Shown here piece by piece: positions 6,136 through 12,680 of a DNA stretch of 12,680 nucleotides; the stretch's first letter is position 1, and the number at the start of each line of letters is the position of its first letter. The notes beneath the pieces were generated by a model. The model was given only the letters and a program-made list of their open reading frames with translations, ran no database searches and was not told where the DNA came from. The DNA lies in contig JAZNVB010000002.1 of the NCBI GenBank assembly GCA_045592585.1, positions 1 through 12,680 on the forward strand, written 5' to 3'. This DNA is from SIG440 sp045592585 (GTDB lineage Bacteria; Bacillota; Clostridia; Monoglobales; Monoglobaceae). The position numbers and the translations under genes were made by a program.

Positions 6136-7578
6136 ATGGGTGGCGTTCTTGATACATCGGTTAATGAATCAACCTCTATGGTAGCTTACAACTGTGAAGC
6201 AGGTACAACCTTCCCCCGAATGGAAATCTGGCCCGGTGATGTTGAAATTACCACAGCCATTGCCCGTGGTACAGCAAATGCATACAACTGTAAGGGCTGG
6301 GGTGCATATATGGCACACGAATGGTACGGTGGACTCAGGTATGATACCCTTAAAGAAAAACGTTTTAAGATGGGCTATGACTATGCATATCTCACGGGCG
6401 GAAACTATTTTGTAACCGAAAGCGGCGACGAGAGGGCAGGCTCGCATCTCAAGGTCGGACAAAAGGCGATTGAGAATAAAAATGTTCAGGAAATGATAAG
6501 TGTTAAGGGTTTTGACTATGACCATCCTGTTTGTCAGAATTACCGCAATGTTATGGCGAATTTTGCAAAGTTTGCAAGGGAAGATGTCCGTCCTGCAGGC
6601 GGCCCAAAGGTTAGAGTTGCATTTGTACGCGGTAATCTTGACGGCTGGAGCTTCCGTCACAGCGGCGGCTCATTGTGGAGAGCACATCAGCAGAAGGAAT
6701 ATGGATATGGTCCTGCAGAATTTGCATGGAGAATCTTAGAGAACCTTCAGTGCAAACGTCGTTGGTGCGATGTTCATAACTATGGCGAGGTTGACCTTTC
6801 TGCAGCTCCCGGCTACGGCCTTTATGACATTATCCCTGCAACAGTTGGTGCAGATGTTTTTGCAAAGTATGACTATCTTATCTTTGTTGGCTGGAACACA
6901 ATGACTCAGGAGATTTATGATAATCTTAAAACCTATGTTAAGCAGGGCGGCAGATTGTTTATGCTTGCTGCACATCTCAACACATCAGTTCAGCGTGACG
7001 GCTCTATCAGCCTCCTTAACGGTGGCGATGTATCAGACTTGTTTGGCTGTACACTTGATGCCCAAAATCCTGTATGTCGTGATGACGGCAGCAAATTCTT
7101 CCCCAGCATTGTGCCGGAACTTTTGTATCCTACCCTTCGTTTTGAATGTGGTGATCCGTATTTTGCCGAAGGTTATATAAATTATGCAAATACAAAGCTG
7201 ACAACAGGCGTTGGTACAGGAAGAATTTCTAACACATTTATCGACAAGGATATTGACGCAATGCCAATTTCTCTGGTTGAAAATAAGTGTGGCGATGGCT
7301 ATGCAATCCTTATGACAAACTTAGAGTATCCTTATGGTGCGGCAGTTCCAATGTATCAGAACTTGGTTCGTGAGATGCTTGTTGCCAGCCACAGAACAGC
7401 AGATATCAAGGTTTATGGCAGCGACTCCGTAAAATTCAGCGTTTACGAGGGCGGCAAGGTTTACCTTCTTAATACAGATTTTGATAATGATGCAACAGTT
7501 ACCATTGATTATGGTACACACAAGACAAAGTTCACTTTAGAGCCTTGCGAATTTAAACCCGTAGAAAAAGATGCTTAA
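6136..7578 (+). CDS. C-terminal portion of the frameshifted glycosidase-like protein (barrel end, GATase-like and beta domains)
   Basis: The frame is open from about 6073. The first ATG, at 6136, lies inside the protein and has no convincing ribosome site, so 6136 is only a nominal start. The 480 residues after it show the end of a probable TIM barrel (GWGAYMAHEWYGG, YFVTESGDE). A Rossmann-like segment of the class-I amidotransferase-like type follows (KYDYLIFVGWNTM, YVKQGGRLFMLAAH), as in the middle domain of GH42-like beta-galactosidases. A small C-terminal beta-domain closes the protein (KVYLLNTDFDNDATVTIDYG). Glu in AHEW and ESGDE could be catalytic, but I cannot assign them. I do not recognise a named family. 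Transcription ends at the hairpin just after the TAA. A glycosidase-like gene closing an Ior operon is unexpected. Confidence 0.65.
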   Translation: MGGVLDTSVNESTSMVAYNCEAGTTFPRMEIWPGDVEITTAIARGTANAYNCKGWGAYMAHEWYGGLRYDTLKEKRFKMGYDYAYLTGGNYFVTESGDERAGSHLKVGQKAIENKNVQEMISVKGFDYDHPVCQNYRNVMANFAKFAREDVRPAGGPKVRVAFVRGNLDGWSFRHSGGSLWRAHQQKEYGYGPAEFAWRILENLQCKRRWCDVHNYGEVDLSAAPGYGLYDIIPATVGADVFAKYDYLIFVGWNTMTQEIYDNLKTYVKQGGRLFMLAAHLNTSVQRDGSISLLNGGDVSDLFGCTLDAQNPVCRDDGSKFFPSIVPELLYPTLRFECGDPYFAEGYINYANTKLTTGVGTGRISNTFIDKDIDAMPISLVENKCGDGYAILMTNLEYPYGAAVPMYQNLVREMLVASHRTADIKVYGSDSVKFSVYEGGKVYLLNTDFDNDATVTIDYGTHKTKFTLEPCEFKPVEKDA

Positions 7579-7588
7579 ATATAAAAGA

Positions 7589-7624
7589 AAAACTCACCGT
7601 ATGAAAAAATACGGTGAGTTTTTT
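7589..7624. terminator. Bidirectional terminator between convergent operons
   Basis: The 14-bp perfect stem AAAACTCACCGTAT (7589-7602) with ATACGGTGAGTTTT (7609-7622) has a GAAAAA loop. T-runs follow on the plus strand (to 7624), and on the minus strand the A-rich stretch at 7582-7592 serves the same role. It lies 10 nt after the glycosidase-like stop and touches the stop codon of the minus-strand gene at 7623-7625, so it serves both. Confidence 0.9.
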
Positions 7625-8587
7625 ATCTTGGCGATTTGCCAACAGTTGAACGTTTTAAAAATTCAGCCGAAACTTTGATGGTTTTGGTTTTTTTGCCGGT
7701 TTTGTTCTCTATTTTGTCAAAAAGCTCTGAGATAATAATTTCACACAAATCTTTTGAATAGGGAGTAATGGTTGTAAGGGGAATATCAAGATAATCACAT
7801 TCTTTTACATCATCCCGCCCTATTATCGAAATGTCTTCAGGTATGCGGAGCCCGTGCTCTTTAATTGATTTTATTGCACCAAATGCAATGTAGTCGTATG
7901 CTGTAATTACGGCGGTGGGCGGTTTTTCTAAGCTAAGAAGTTCATTCATTGCCTCATAGCCTGCAAACTCAAAACGAGTGTCCACAGTGTTTATAACATA
8001 CTCGTCTATTATAGGCATATTATATTTATTCATAATATTTTTAAAACACTCAAGATAATATACCGTAAGAGGCTCACCAATATATGCAATATCAGTATGT
8101 CCGTTTTCTTTTAAATGTTCAACGGCATCACAAAGCGCGTTTTCGTATGACATCTGGACCGAATTAAAAAGGTTTGTTTTTCCTATTGCGATTATTGGGG
8201 TTTTATATTCACATTCAGCATCAATATTACCATATATTATTATGCCGTCAACCTTTGAGATAAACGAAAAATATGAAACCAGGTCTTTGCGTTCCTCGCG
8301 GTTGAAATTATCCTCTGCAACCAGCATAAGAGCATTGCGCTTTTTTAATTCTTCTGAAAAATATGTAAGCTGCTGTGTATAACACCCACTTTGAAATTCA
8401 GGAGAAATAACGGCTACAACGTATTTGTATTTAAAAGTTTTTACATATTTAGAATAACAGTTGTTTTGCTTTGCTACGTCAAAAATTTTATTTCTCGTAG
8501 CCTCACTTATATCCTCATTGCCGGAAAATGCCTTTGAAACGGTTGATACCGATACACCTGCAAGCTTAGAATTTCGGTCATAGTCAT
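7623..8587 (-). pseudogene. LacI-family regulator with its own likely start, broken by a one-base loss near 8569
   Basis: On the minus strand, ATG at 8587 (or 8581) begins M-T-M-T-E-I, preceded 7 nt upstream by GTGGGGTGA-like ribosome sequence (8602-8594). The frame then has only CT (8569-8568) before AAG CTT GCA GGT. Supplying one G to make GCT gives MTMTEIAKLAGVSVSTVSK, the textbook opening of a LacI-type DNA-binding domain. The same insertion makes the permease frame stop at TAA after Asn-Cys, so the two genes would overlap by about 24 nt. The repaired regulator is about 321 residues, slightly short but normal. If the base is truly absent, the regulator exists only as the fusion and its first helix is altered. 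Its likely operator is the dyad at 9911-9953. Confidence 0.65.
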
Positions 8588-9866
8588 GCTTATTCACCCC
8601 ACTTTTTATCAAATGTTTATTGATATAGAGTACGCCAAGCAACATTATAACACAAGATATCAGTGAAAGCAACTGCTGCCCCTGCAATTTAATTCCCCAA
8701 AGCATATTTCCGTTTTCCTGAATGGCCGAAAGGATTTTACCACCAATTAAAGAGGCGCCAAAGCCAAATAAACCACCCACGCAATTCTTTATAGCAATTG
8801 CCTGAGAAATATATTTAGGGTCAACATAACTATATGTAATATTAAAGGTGTTTTGGTGTGTACCTGCCATTGATATGTAGTATAAAATCGTAAAAATCAC
8901 AACCAGGTAACGTGTTGATGCAGATGTGAATATGTTTATAAAAAATGCAACTGCTGCAATTATCATTCCATACTTCAGACCTGTCGCAAATGATGTCTTG
9001 TCAGTGAATTTCCCAAAAGGTCTTGAGATTAAAGCTCTTGCCAGACAGGCTATAACATTTATAACCTGGACGGCAAATGCCGAAAACATAAGGTCTTTTG
9101 TTTTGTAAATGCCCATAAAACCGGTAGTGAAATATATGGCAGAATTATATAATACCGTAACTGCTATAACTTTTTGAAACTGTTTGTTTCCGATGGTGTT
9201 TTTAAGCACTGCAGATATTGGCTCACTATCGCCACTACGGTCAACAGAAGATTCCTTTTTAATAAGCCCAAAGGAAACAAGGTTTGAGATGTTTAGTATC
9301 AAAAGCATAAAGAAAATAAATAAAAAGCTACCATTTATGTTTCCAAGCATTTCAAATTTATCAAATACATAGCCAACTCCAGTGGTGAAAAACATTCCTA
9401 AAATAAGAGAAATAGTCTCTTTTGATGCGGAAAAGCTTGCGCGTTTTGTTGGGTCAACATAACTGTTACCAAATTTATATATCATGGAAACAACCATATG
9501 CTTGGTGATTGTTGATGTAAGCATAAGTACAGTTAAAACAACAGGTTTTTGTGATTGTGCCAACTGCATAAAAGGCGAAAGATACATAAGCGTATATAGC
9601 GAAACACTTATTAAATCTATAATCATTATAAGATATTTGGTGCTCATTTTGATTTTTACCAGAACAAACGAGAAAATCTGGAAAACAAAGGCAAGTGCAG
9701 TAATTGAGGATATAATTCCTATCAAAGAGTCACTCATACCTGCAGAATGCAGAAGCTTTGCTAAAAAAGCATCAGCAACTAAAAGTGAAATAAAATATTC
9801 ACACGTACACTCTGATATATAAGCAATTCTTGAACGTTTGTATTCTTTTGAGTCATAAATATTCAT
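7623..9866 (-). CDS. MFS transporter joined in frame to a LacI-family regulator (probably two overlapping genes fused by a frameshift)
   Basis: As it stands this is one 747-codon frame. Residues 1 to about 425 are a Major Facilitator Superfamily permease with about 12 hydrophobic segments and a hydrophilic loop near residues 203-225. Residues 434-747 are a LacI-family regulator: helix-turn-helix KLAGVSVSTVSKAFSG, then a periplasmic-binding-protein-like effector domain that includes AVITAYDYIAFGAIKSI and ISIIGRDD. The start at 9866 has the ribosome site GGGAGG 8 nt upstream. Permeases are not normally fused to LacI proteins, and the segment before KLAGVS (HDYDRNS) does not match the usual DIA that opens the first DNA-binding helix. 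A one-base repair near 8569 would separate the parts into a permease of about 433 residues and a regulator of about 321. The neighbouring GH28-like gene suggests uptake of a sugar or uronide. Confidence 0.75.
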   Translation of the reverse strand: MNIYDSKEYKRSRIAYISECTCEYFISLLVADAFLAKLLHSAGMSDSLIGIISSITALAFVFQIFSFVLVKIKMSTKYLIMIIDLISVSLYTLMYLSPFMQLAQSQKPVVLTVLMLTSTITKHMVVSMIYKFGNSYVDPTKRASFSASKETISLILGMFFTTGVGYVFDKFEMLGNINGSFLFIFFMLLILNISNLVSFGLIKKESSVDRSGDSEPISAVLKNTIGNKQFQKVIAVTVLYNSAIYFTTGFMGIYKTKDLMFSAFAVQVINVIACLARALISRPFGKFTDKTSFATGLKYGMIIAAVAFFINIFTSASTRYLVVIFTILYYISMAGTHQNTFNITYSYVDPKYISQAIAIKNCVGGLFGFGASLIGGKILSAIQENGNMLWGIKLQGQQLLSLISCVIMLLGVLYINKHLIKSGVNKHDYDRNSKLAGVSVSTVSKAFSGNEDISEATRNKIFDVAKQNNCYSKYVKTFKYKYVVAVISPEFQSGCYTQQLTYFSEELKKRNALMLVAEDNFNREERKDLVSYFSFISKVDGIIIYGNIDAECEYKTPIIAIGKTNLFNSVQMSYENALCDAVEHLKENGHTDIAYIGEPLTVYYLECFKNIMNKYNMPIIDEYVINTVDTRFEFAGYEAMNELLSLEKPPTAVITAYDYIAFGAIKSIKEHGLRIPEDISIIGRDDVKECDYLDIPLTTITPYSKDLCEIIISELFDKIENKTGKKTKTIKVSAEFLKRSTVGKSPR

Positions 9867-9886
9867 CGGTCATTCCTCCCGGATTA

Positions 9887-9915
9887 ACTATAAAGTACAC
9901 CCTGCTAAAAGTCAA
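9887..9915 (-). promoter_or_regulatory. Promoter of the transporter-regulator operon
   Basis: Read on the minus strand, TTGACT (9915-9910) and TATAGT (9892-9887) are separated by 17 nt. Each element differs from the sigma-A consensus by one base. The leader to the ATG at 9866 would be about 15 nt and holds GGGAGG. Confidence 0.8.
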
Positions 9916-9953
9916 ATTTATTTTCCGAAAACTTTTCGGAAAGAAAATTTGAC
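9911..9953. promoter_or_regulatory. 43-bp dyad with central operator between divergent promoters
   Basis: The dyad is centred on C9932. The core arms TTTCCGAAAA (9922-9931) and TTTTCGGAAA (9933-9942) are perfect complements. The outer arms GTCAAATTT (9911-9919) and AAATTTGAC (9945-9953) continue the symmetry, so 19 of 21 positions match. The outer arms contain most of both -35 elements. The core AAAACTTTT resembles LacI-family operators, and one LacI protein is encoded by the adjacent operon, so it is the probable binder. That assignment is inferred. Confidence 0.75.
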
Positions 9954-9978
9954 AGAGGTAAACAAAGGGAGCTATAAT
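9949..9978 (+). promoter_or_regulatory. Promoter of the GH28-like gene
   Basis: TTGACA (9949-9954) and TATAAT (9973-9978) are perfect sigma-A consensus elements with an 18-nt spacer. The transcript would start near 9985 and carry a leader of about 30 nt with AAGGAG at 10002-10007. The -35 overlaps the outer arm of the dyad, so a repressor bound there could occlude it. Confidence 0.85.
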
Positions 9979-10015
9979 GAACCCATCTTTGGGGATTTAT
10001 TAAGGAGAGATTTTT

Positions 10016-11086
10016 ATGTGCAATACATTCAATAAAAATGGTACAGAACATATCCGCAGCCTTATTGAAGAAGGTATAAAAAATAAAACCAACACAGCTA
10101 CAGTCAGCGGCAAATGGGAAATTTCCGAGGCAATACTTATTCCCTCGGATTTCACACTGATACTTGATGATTGCCATCTTCGTATGGGCGACGGCACTTT
10201 TGATAATATATTCAGAAACGAGCATTGCGGTGATGTGCTCACAACAACTGCGGGCAAAGGTAATAAAAATATCAAAATTATAGGCAAGGGCGAAGCAATT
10301 TTAGACGGCGGAAAATACAACGGCCTTTGCGAAAAGAATGCCAGAACTGAAGGCAGACCCAATATGTATGTAAACAATCTCCTTTTGTTTGTTAATGTTG
10401 AAGGCTTTGAAATAAGAAACCTTCATTGCCGCAATCAGCGTTGGTGGGCGCTTGATTTTATATTCTGTTCCGACGGTATTATCAAAAACATTGATTTCCT
10501 TGCAAATGATACCTGTATTGATAAAAAGGGATGCGAATATCACGGCTTTATAAAAGAAAGACCCGAAGAGGTGCTTGTTAAAAATGCAGATGGAATAGAT
10601 ATCCGTTTGGGCTGCCACAATATAAAGATTGAGGATATTACCGGCTTTACCGGAGATGACACAATAGCCCTTACAGGCTTATTAAACGGCCCGGAATTTG
10701 CCTTTAAAACAGAAGGCAAATCTATAGATATTTGTAATATTGAAATAAGGAATGTAAGGTCTGCGGCATATTGTTCTATGGTGCGCCTTTTAAGTCAGGG
10801 TGGAGTTCCTCTTCACGATATACTTGTTGATGGTGTATATGATTTATCTAACGAGAACGAATGTCTGGACAGAGGCGGATGTGGAGTGAAGATAGGTGAA
10901 GGAAGCAGACTTTACGGCTCACGTCACTCAACCGAAGACGAAACCTATAATATAACTGTAAAAAATGTAAGGTCAAGAGGTAAATTCGGAGCAATTGTTC
11001 TGGGCGGAAATATGAAGGACGTTGTCTGGGAAAATATAGAACCCTTTGACGGCGCCGAAATGATAAATGATATGCGTAATGTTTGA
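10016..11086 (+). CDS. GH28-like right-handed beta-helix enzyme (polygalacturonase-like), cytoplasmic
   Basis: The 356-residue protein shows repeated strand-turn units typical of a parallel beta-helix (NIKIIGKGEAILDGG, EGFEIRNLHCRN, HNIKIEDITGF). The GH28 catalytic signature is visible: N190-A-D192-G-I-D195 and G213-D214-D215, matching the NTD and DD aspartates of polygalacturonases in sequence and spacing. The usual GHG histidine and RIK motifs are not evident; the nearest candidate is SMVRLL, about 35 residues after the DD pair. There is no signal peptide, so it should act inside the cell on imported oligosaccharides, which agrees with the divergently transcribed permease. The ATG has AAGGAG 8 nt upstream. 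It has its own promoter and terminator and is therefore monocistronic. The exact substrate, such as a galacturonide, rhamnogalacturonide or another uronide, is unknown. Confidence 0.75.
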   Translation: MCNTFNKNGTEHIRSLIEEGIKNKTNTATVSGKWEISEAILIPSDFTLILDDCHLRMGDGTFDNIFRNEHCGDVLTTTAGKGNKNIKIIGKGEAILDGGKYNGLCEKNARTEGRPNMYVNNLLLFVNVEGFEIRNLHCRNQRWWALDFIFCSDGIIKNIDFLANDTCIDKKGCEYHGFIKERPEEVLVKNADGIDIRLGCHNIKIEDITGFTGDDTIALTGLLNGPEFAFKTEGKSIDICNIEIRNVRSAAYCSMVRLLSQGGVPLHDILVDGVYDLSNENECLDRGGCGVKIGEGSRLYGSRHSTEDETYNITVKNVRSRGKFGAIVLGGNMKDVVWENIEPFDGAEMINDMRNV

Positions 11087-11104
11087 TACAGTCATTAAAT
11101 TTAT

Positions 11105-11132
11105 AGTCCCGACAGCTAGTTGGGACTTTTTT
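11105..11132 (+). terminator. Terminator of the GH28-like gene
   Basis: The arms AGTCCCGAC (11105-11113) and GTTGGGACT (11119-11127) form 9 pairs with one G-U, around an AGCTA loop, followed by a run of T to 11132. It lies 18 nt after the stop codon. Confidence 0.88.
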
Positions 11133-11153
11133 CTTTTATGATTCAGATAATCA

Positions 11154-11182
11154 TTGATTTTTGACACTGTATATGCTACAAT
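11154..11182 (+). promoter_or_regulatory. Probable fumC promoter with extended -10
   Basis: TTGATT (11154-11159) and TACAAT (11177-11182) are 17 nt apart, and TGC directly before the -10 makes it extended. Transcription would start near 11189, giving a leader of about 60 nt before the ATG at 11251. The better-looking TTGACA at 11161 has no -10 at usable distance. Confidence 0.65.
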
Positions 11183-11250
11183 TTAAGTTAGAAGATTAAA
11201 AGAATTTGTATTTAATAAGTTGGCTTGCTATAAACAGAAAGGAAAATAAA

Positions 11251-12627
11251 ATGGAGTATCGTATTGAACATGATTCGATGGGTGAGATAAAGGTTCCGGC
11301 TGACAAGCTCTGGGCTGCACAGACTCAAAGAAGTCTTGAAAATTTTGAAATAGGTAAAGGTATTGAAACTATGCCTGCAGAAATTATACACGCATTTGGT
11401 GTGCTGAAAAAAGCGGCAGCAATAACCAATAATCTTTTGCGCCCCGAAAAATTGACAAACGAAAAACTTGGTGCGATTAAAATTGCTTGCGACGAGGTTA
11501 TTGACGGAAAGCTCAGCAACAACTTTCCTCTTGTTGTATGGCAGACGGGCTCTGGCACACAGTCGAATATGAATGCCAATGAGGTTATTGCTAACAGAGG
11601 AAATCAGCTTCTGGGCACAAAACTGCTTCATCCGAATGATGATGTTAATATGAGTCAGTCTTCAAATGACACATTCCCCACAGCTATGCACATTGCTGCT
11701 GTTCTTATTCTGGAGGACAGGTTAATTCCTGCGGTTCAGGAGCTGATAAACACCTTCAAAAAACTTGAAGAAGAAAATAGGGGAATAGTAAAAAGCGGAA
11801 GAACACACCTTCAGGATGCAACTCCAATCTCATTCAGTCAGGAAATAAGCGGATGGCGTTCAAGTCTTGAAAAAGATATTGAGCTTATAAAACGTTCAAT
11901 TGAACCGCTTTACGAACTTGCTCTTGGCGGAACCGCTGTAGGAACAGGACTTAATGCTCCTGAATCTTTTGGCAAGGTTGTTGCTGATGAGGTGGGCAAG
12001 ATAACAGGCAAACCGTTTGTGACCGCTTCAAATAAGTTCCATGCACTTACATCAAAGGATGAACTGGTATTTGCACATGGTGCAATTAAGGCACTTGCTG
12101 CAGATATGATGAAAATTGCAAATGATGTTCGCTGGCTTGCATCAGGTCCCAGAGATGGTCTGGGTGAAATCTTTATTCCCGAAAACGAACCGGGTTCATC
12201 TATTATGCCGGGCAAAGTAAACCCAACACAGTGTGAAGCGGTAACTATGGTAGCGGTTCAGGTAATGGGTAATGATGTTGCAGTTGGTATGGCGGCATCA
12301 CAGGGCAACTTTGAACTTAATGTGTTTATGCCCGTATGCGCTTATAACTTTCTGCAGTCTGCAAGGCTGATGACAGATGCTATTCGTTCGTTTAATAATA
12401 ATTGTGCTGTCGGCATTAAGGCTAACAAAGAAAAGATGCATCACAATCTGCACAACTCTTTGATGCTTGTTACAGCGCTTAATCCTTATATCGGATATGA
12501 AAATGCAGCAAAAACTGCAAAAAAGGCATTTGTAGATGATATATCACTTAAGGAAGCTTGTGTTGAACTGGGTTTTTTGACTGCCGAAGAGTTTGACAAA
12601 GTGTTCCATCCTGAAGAAATGATATAA
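11251..12627 (+). CDS. fumC: Class II fumarate hydratase
   Basis: This enzyme reversibly hydrates fumarate to L-malate. It is an oxygen-stable, iron-free member of the fumarase/aspartase superfamily and works as a homotetramer. The 458 residues match the family length. The conserved blocks are visible: SGTQSNMNANEV, GRTHLQDATP with catalytic His186, and the signature GSSIMPGKVNP with the loop serines at 316-317 and Lys322, closely matching H188, S318 and K324 of Escherichia coli FumC. A frame starting upstream at 11206 is open, but AGAAAGGA (11236-11243) is placed 7 nt before the ATG at 11251, and the protein then begins like other FumC proteins (MEYRIEHDSMGEIKVPADKLWAAQTQRS). It has its own promoter and is probably monocistronic. 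Aspartase is the main alternative, but length and motifs favour fumarase. Confidence 0.93.
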   Translation: MEYRIEHDSMGEIKVPADKLWAAQTQRSLENFEIGKGIETMPAEIIHAFGVLKKAAAITNNLLRPEKLTNEKLGAIKIACDEVIDGKLSNNFPLVVWQTGSGTQSNMNANEVIANRGNQLLGTKLLHPNDDVNMSQSSNDTFPTAMHIAAVLILEDRLIPAVQELINTFKKLEEENRGIVKSGRTHLQDATPISFSQEISGWRSSLEKDIELIKRSIEPLYELALGGTAVGTGLNAPESFGKVVADEVGKITGKPFVTASNKFHALTSKDELVFAHGAIKALAADMMKIANDVRWLASGPRDGLGEIFIPENEPGSSIMPGKVNPTQCEAVTMVAVQVMGNDVAVGMAASQGNFELNVFMPVCAYNFLQSARLMTDAIRSFNNNCAVGIKANKEKMHHNLHNSLMLVTALNPYIGYENAAKTAKKAFVDDISLKEACVELGFLTAEEFDKVFHPEEMI

Positions 12628-12664
12628 GGGTGAAATTTTATTGCACCAATAAAAACCAAAAAGA

Positions 12665-12680
12665 CAAGCATTTATGCTTG
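12665..12680 (+). terminator. Hairpin at the window edge, probable fumC terminator (cut off)
   Basis: CAAGCAT (12665-12671) pairs perfectly with ATGCTTG (12674-12680) around a TT, and A-rich sequence (AAAAAGA) precedes it. It begins 37 nt after the fumC stop. A T-tract would be expected just outside the window, so the call is incomplete. Confidence 0.5.

Noticed and set aside
6169..6660. 163-codon minus-strand ORF antisense to the glycosidase-like gene
   Set aside because: The plus strand encodes a coherent protein here. The antisense frame shows no recognisable domain and is a codon-bias shadow.
11161..11166. TTGACA as the -35 of fumC
   Set aside because: The only good -10, TACAAT at 11177, is 10 nt away, far too close. 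TTGATT at 11154 gives the correct 17-nt spacer.
11206..11250. N-terminal extension of fumC from 11206
   Set aside because: The 15 extra residues do not match FumC proteins, and the ribosome site lies directly before the ATG at 11251.
1..12680. CRISPR array, tRNA, insertion sequence or phage genes
   Set aside because: I saw no regularly spaced repeats, no tRNA-like cloverleaf and no transposase, integrase or phage protein.

Overview
The window looks like chromosomal DNA of a low-to-mid-GC anaerobic Clostridia-type Firmicute, probably a gut or other host-associated organism. The evidence is strong AGGAGG-type ribosome sites, consensus sigma-A promoters, a ferredoxin-dependent indolepyruvate oxidoreductase, and intracellular carbohydrate enzymes beside an MFS transporter and a LacI regulator. 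I see no tRNA, rRNA, insertion sequence, integrase or CRISPR array.

Layout. (1) 2-142 is the C-terminal tail of a gene, probably a debranching-enzyme-like (alpha/alpha)6-barrel protein, closed by a terminator at 147-180. (2) 242-1327 is a short soluble CapD/PglF-type nucleotide-sugar 4,6-dehydratase, best started at a TTG. (3) 1328-1692 has no gene. It holds a perfect-consensus promoter and a leader of about 275 nt rich in exact stems, including a 7-nt hairpin loop that can pair with the ribosome-site region of the next gene. This is the best candidate here for an undescribed element, a possible riboswitch. (4) 1693-7578 is a same-strand operon: an AMP-forming acyl-CoA ligase, iorA, iorB, then a glycosidase-like protein split into two frames by an apparent one-base loss near 6073. 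A bidirectional terminator at 7589-7624 separates it from the convergent gene. (5) 7623-9866 (minus) is a 747-codon ORF that reads as an MFS transporter joined to a LacI-family regulator. The junction shows that one base has probably been lost, and that these are normally two overlapping genes. (6) 9867-10015 is a symmetric divergent promoter. A 43-bp imperfect dyad carries both -35 elements at its edges and a perfect 10+1+10 palindrome in the middle. (7) 10016-11086 is a cytoplasmic GH28-like beta-helix enzyme. (8) 11251-12627 is fumC, followed by a hairpin at the window edge.

How they work together. The transporter, the regulator and the GH28-like enzyme form a small sugar-use locus in which the regulator probably binds the dyad between its own operon and the enzyme gene. 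The ligase-IorA-IorB operon should interconvert aryl or 2-oxo acids, acyl-CoA and reduced ferredoxin, and the leader RNA probably controls its translation. Why a glycosidase-like gene lies 17 nt behind iorB is not obvious. The dehydratase and fumC appear to be independent units.
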